Origin: Notospermus geniculatus
Lineage: Eukaryota; Nemertea; Pilidiophora; Heteronemertea; Lineidae
DNA: 64,000 bases
Assembly: GCA_002633025.1 (NCBI GenBank)
Contig: NMRB01002014.1
Span: 68,419-132,418 of the forward strand
Direction of reading: 5' to 3'
The notes beneath the pieces are model-generated. The model did not search any database. It saw only the letters and a list, made by a program, of their open reading frames with translations, and had not been told where the DNA came from. Below are positions 61,740-64,000 of this stretch, piece by piece (position 1 is the first letter of the stretch; the number at the start of each line of letters is the position of its first letter). Made by a program: the position numbers and the translations under genes.

Positions 61740-62320
61740 ATGAATTCCTCCGACTTGGATTCGACTGGTCTCCTTAATACCAACAAAACACACTGGATCA
61801 AGCATTGGCCGCCATATTGAATTTCACTGTGATGTAATTGCTCAATGTAATTGTGAATTGTAAGTGATATTAGCGAACTTGTAGACACCAACAACATATG
61901 GATCGACACCAAGATCATCAAATTTGTGTCAATAGTTTCTGACATGGCTGTTTGGTGGTGGGTCTGGCAGCCATGTTGGACGCCATATTGGATTTTCCTA
62001 ATAATGTAATGGTCTAAAGTAATTCTATGTGGTCCGAATGAATTCCTAGACCCAATTAACCTGAAAATAGACTTCAAGATCACCACATTTGTGTGAATAC
62101 ATGTATTTACTGACCTATGGTTACTTTGTAGTTTGGGCTGCCATCTTACACGCCATATTGGATTTTCCTGTTATGTAACGGTCCAGTGGCATTCAAAATG
62201 CCCTTGATGAATTCCTAGACCCCCACAACATGGGGATAGACACCAAGATCATCAAGTTTGAGTGCATAGTTACTGACTTATAGCTATTTTTAGGTTTTGG
62301 TAGCCATCTTGAAAGAAACA
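61740..62320 (+). repeat. about 167-bp tandem repeat, four units
   Basis: Units start near 61742, 61873, 62040 and 62209 (131, 167 and 169 bp). Each has GAATTCCTAGACCC, GACACCAAGATCATCAAATT and GCCATATTGGATTTTCCT. Long minus-strand frames are repeat artefacts. Confidence 0.88.
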
Positions 62321-62964
62321 CTTTTTCGGGGCTTGGATTTTGGTAGGCTTTTAGTATATCAGAAAGTACACCTAATGCTAGCAGAATCAAATGAAAACCT
62401 TTTGTAGCCGGTTTTGGGGAGCTTGAGGGCCTATTTTTCATATATCGGCTGGACTGGACAGTCATTTTGGACATCAGCGAAATTTGACCCTTTTTCATTC
62501 ATCACAGAGAGAAATGTTTGCAGAATAATTGAACATGCGAGGGTGGAATATGCAAGAGGAAGCCTAAACTACATGTTGAAACGTGTTAACAGGAATTATT
62601 TTGGAATTCCATGCCACACCGATCGCTTAATAGATATATGTCGGATTTTAAGCACCACACAAAATTCGTGCCCTTTTGACCTCCATTGACCCAGATATCG
62701 ACCCGATTTGCATATAACTTATACCACCTGAAAGAGCTTTCCAATACCTTTAATATGAGAGGTACTTTGTTGCCATAGCACCATGGGTTGCTGAGTTAGC
62801 GCCATTTTAATTTCCCCTACCCCTAAAATAGAGACCTGAAAATTGCAGGTAGGCCATACGAAAATCACTCCGGTAGGCTAAGTTCATCCCTGAGGATTCA
62901 ATGTTAACATCCTTAAAATAAAAGTTCATACATATAGCTATCAGAAAAATGTCATTAAGTTGAC
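62321..62964. other. no supported gene
   Basis: A 91-codon frame at 62414-62689 has no recognisable domain. No repeat found. Confidence 0.4.
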
Positions 62965-63300
62965 TGGTGGGGAGGGGGGGGGGGCTGCAAGGTGGGCCTA
63001 CCTAGCCCACGGTCTATAATGACCAATTTCATTCTTTCAGAAGGGGCCTTTTTTATTAGATGGTCCAAAGACAAATAACTGTAGCAGAATGGACTTAAAT
63101 GAAAATAAGTGTGGATCATAACACTGCATTTCTCCAGCCCAGTCGAAATCACAGCAAGCCTGCAAATCCAGCATGCTTGGATCACTGACTCTTTCAGAAA
63201 ACCTAGAGTGTTGCAGGAACCAATGTCCACAAACAACAGCTGTCCATTGTTAATATTATATAAGGGTAAGCAGCGTACATCCACCCGGTGGGCGTCGGGG
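62965..63300 (-). repeat. 340-bp dispersed repeat, copy 2
   Basis: Inverted partner of 58166-58505, 4.4 kb away, beginning in a poly-G tract. Same homologous blocks in reverse order. Confidence 0.88.
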
Positions 63301-64000
63301 ACAGTCAGTCGGCCACGCCCCCGATTCGAGCGTCCTTCTCTTGACACTGTGACGTCCTGTTTACCTCATTAACATAATATTCGCGGCGTTTTCAGCGAGA
63401 CCAAACCCGACTTCGGAGCGGGCAATATTTTGATATTCAGCAATAATATATTGATGTGAAGCAGCAAAAGTTGAACAGTTTGGTAGTTTTCCTTTGTTTT
63501 AATACCAAATGCCTGCCAAGACATGGTGATAAACTCACGTACGGCGAGTTTGAATGAGGACGCGCGCACCCAAGTCGATGAAATTTTCCAGGGGATTCCC
63601 CGATCGAATACTGCAGGGACCAACACCAAAAAGTGGTATTTTGTGGCAAATTCTATTAAGATTGAACGCTGTAAAATTTACGTTCATTTCTTTGTCAACA
63701 CGCAAACGAGTGCATTTTCCCCCCGTTGTCACACTGCCGACAAACATTGCCGTAACCCATGGAAACGAACTTGCCGAAAGAGATAAAAATCGACATGATC
63801 GATTTCAAAATGGTGGTCACTGATCAACATCGCTGAATTTTACCCACGTTTAACTTGGGATTTCTACGCAATGCGATGTCGAGACCAGCATTCTATCCTC
63901 AGAGCATTTGTATTCCACCTCAATTTGGACAGTGACATACATTCTGGGCGACTCAGGGGAATTATTTACGAGTTGTACGTCGTTATCCGTAAAATTCAGA
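63301..64000. other. no supported gene
   Basis: Several overlapping frames of 70-89 codons on both strands and in different phases, none with a recognisable domain or splice context. No repeat seen. Confidence 0.4.

Noticed and set aside
62955-63347. 130-codon frame sharing about 50 residues with a frame at 58190
   Set aside because: Both belong to copies of one repeat; all six differences within the shared frame change the amino acid, which is not the pattern of a conserved protein.

Overview
The window is animal nuclear DNA. Its coding sequence is split by introns with GT/AG borders. Short tRNA-derived retroposons, dozens of hairpin-forming DNA elements, minisatellites and satellite arrays fill most of the rest. 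The palindrome TAGGCCTA occurs more than 25 times where about one is expected by chance, and TACATGTA is also common. With the element types present, this fits a marine invertebrate deuterostome such as an echinoderm or amphioxus. No single-species marker was recognised, so that assignment is an inference. There are three assembly gaps (1-76, 13739-14259, 44862-44900) and two single unknown bases (22894, 32751) that look like contig joins.

Protein-coding content is thin. The supported pieces are: the last coding exon of a voltage-gated potassium channel beta subunit (3498-3587, +); the 3' terminal exon of an unidentified gene with a Ser/Pro-rich tail (21837-22156, -); a four-exon 3' part of a gene joining a Ulp1/SENP-like cysteine protease domain to a C-terminal PHD finger (22896-24202, +); and one uninterrupted 323-codon frame (37846-38817, +). 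Broken coding pieces are a GIY-YIG-like tail of a Penelope-type retroelement (44590-44842), a frame split by a foldback element (58904-60022), and two fragments of what looks like one uncharacterised, probably mobile, gene family (60287-60562 on - and 61501-61720 on +).

The remainder is structured DNA. From 2 to 25 kb there are scattered hairpins, minisatellites (units of 37, 42, about 47, 75 and about 125 bp) and a roughly 1 kb near-identical duplication on either side of a gap. From 29 to 37 kb there are foldback elements nested inside one another and three copies of one 145-bp hairpin within 830 bp. From 46 to 56 kb there are three very large foldbacks (about 2.8, 2.3 and 3.0 kb). One has arms built from dozens of copies of the palindrome TAAACCATGGTTTA, and one contains three further foldbacks. 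From 56 to 63 kb a 187-bp satellite and retroposons are interrupted by three elements that leave target duplications of about 9 bp.

The recurring theme is a large set of hairpin elements with similar outer termini (TTAAGCC or TAAAGCG type, or GGGCCGTAT type) but unrelated arm sequences, often built from a reiterated short word private to each element. They repeatedly insert into one another, in several cases with recoverable target duplications, so relative ages can be read off. This set is the best candidate in the window for something under-described.
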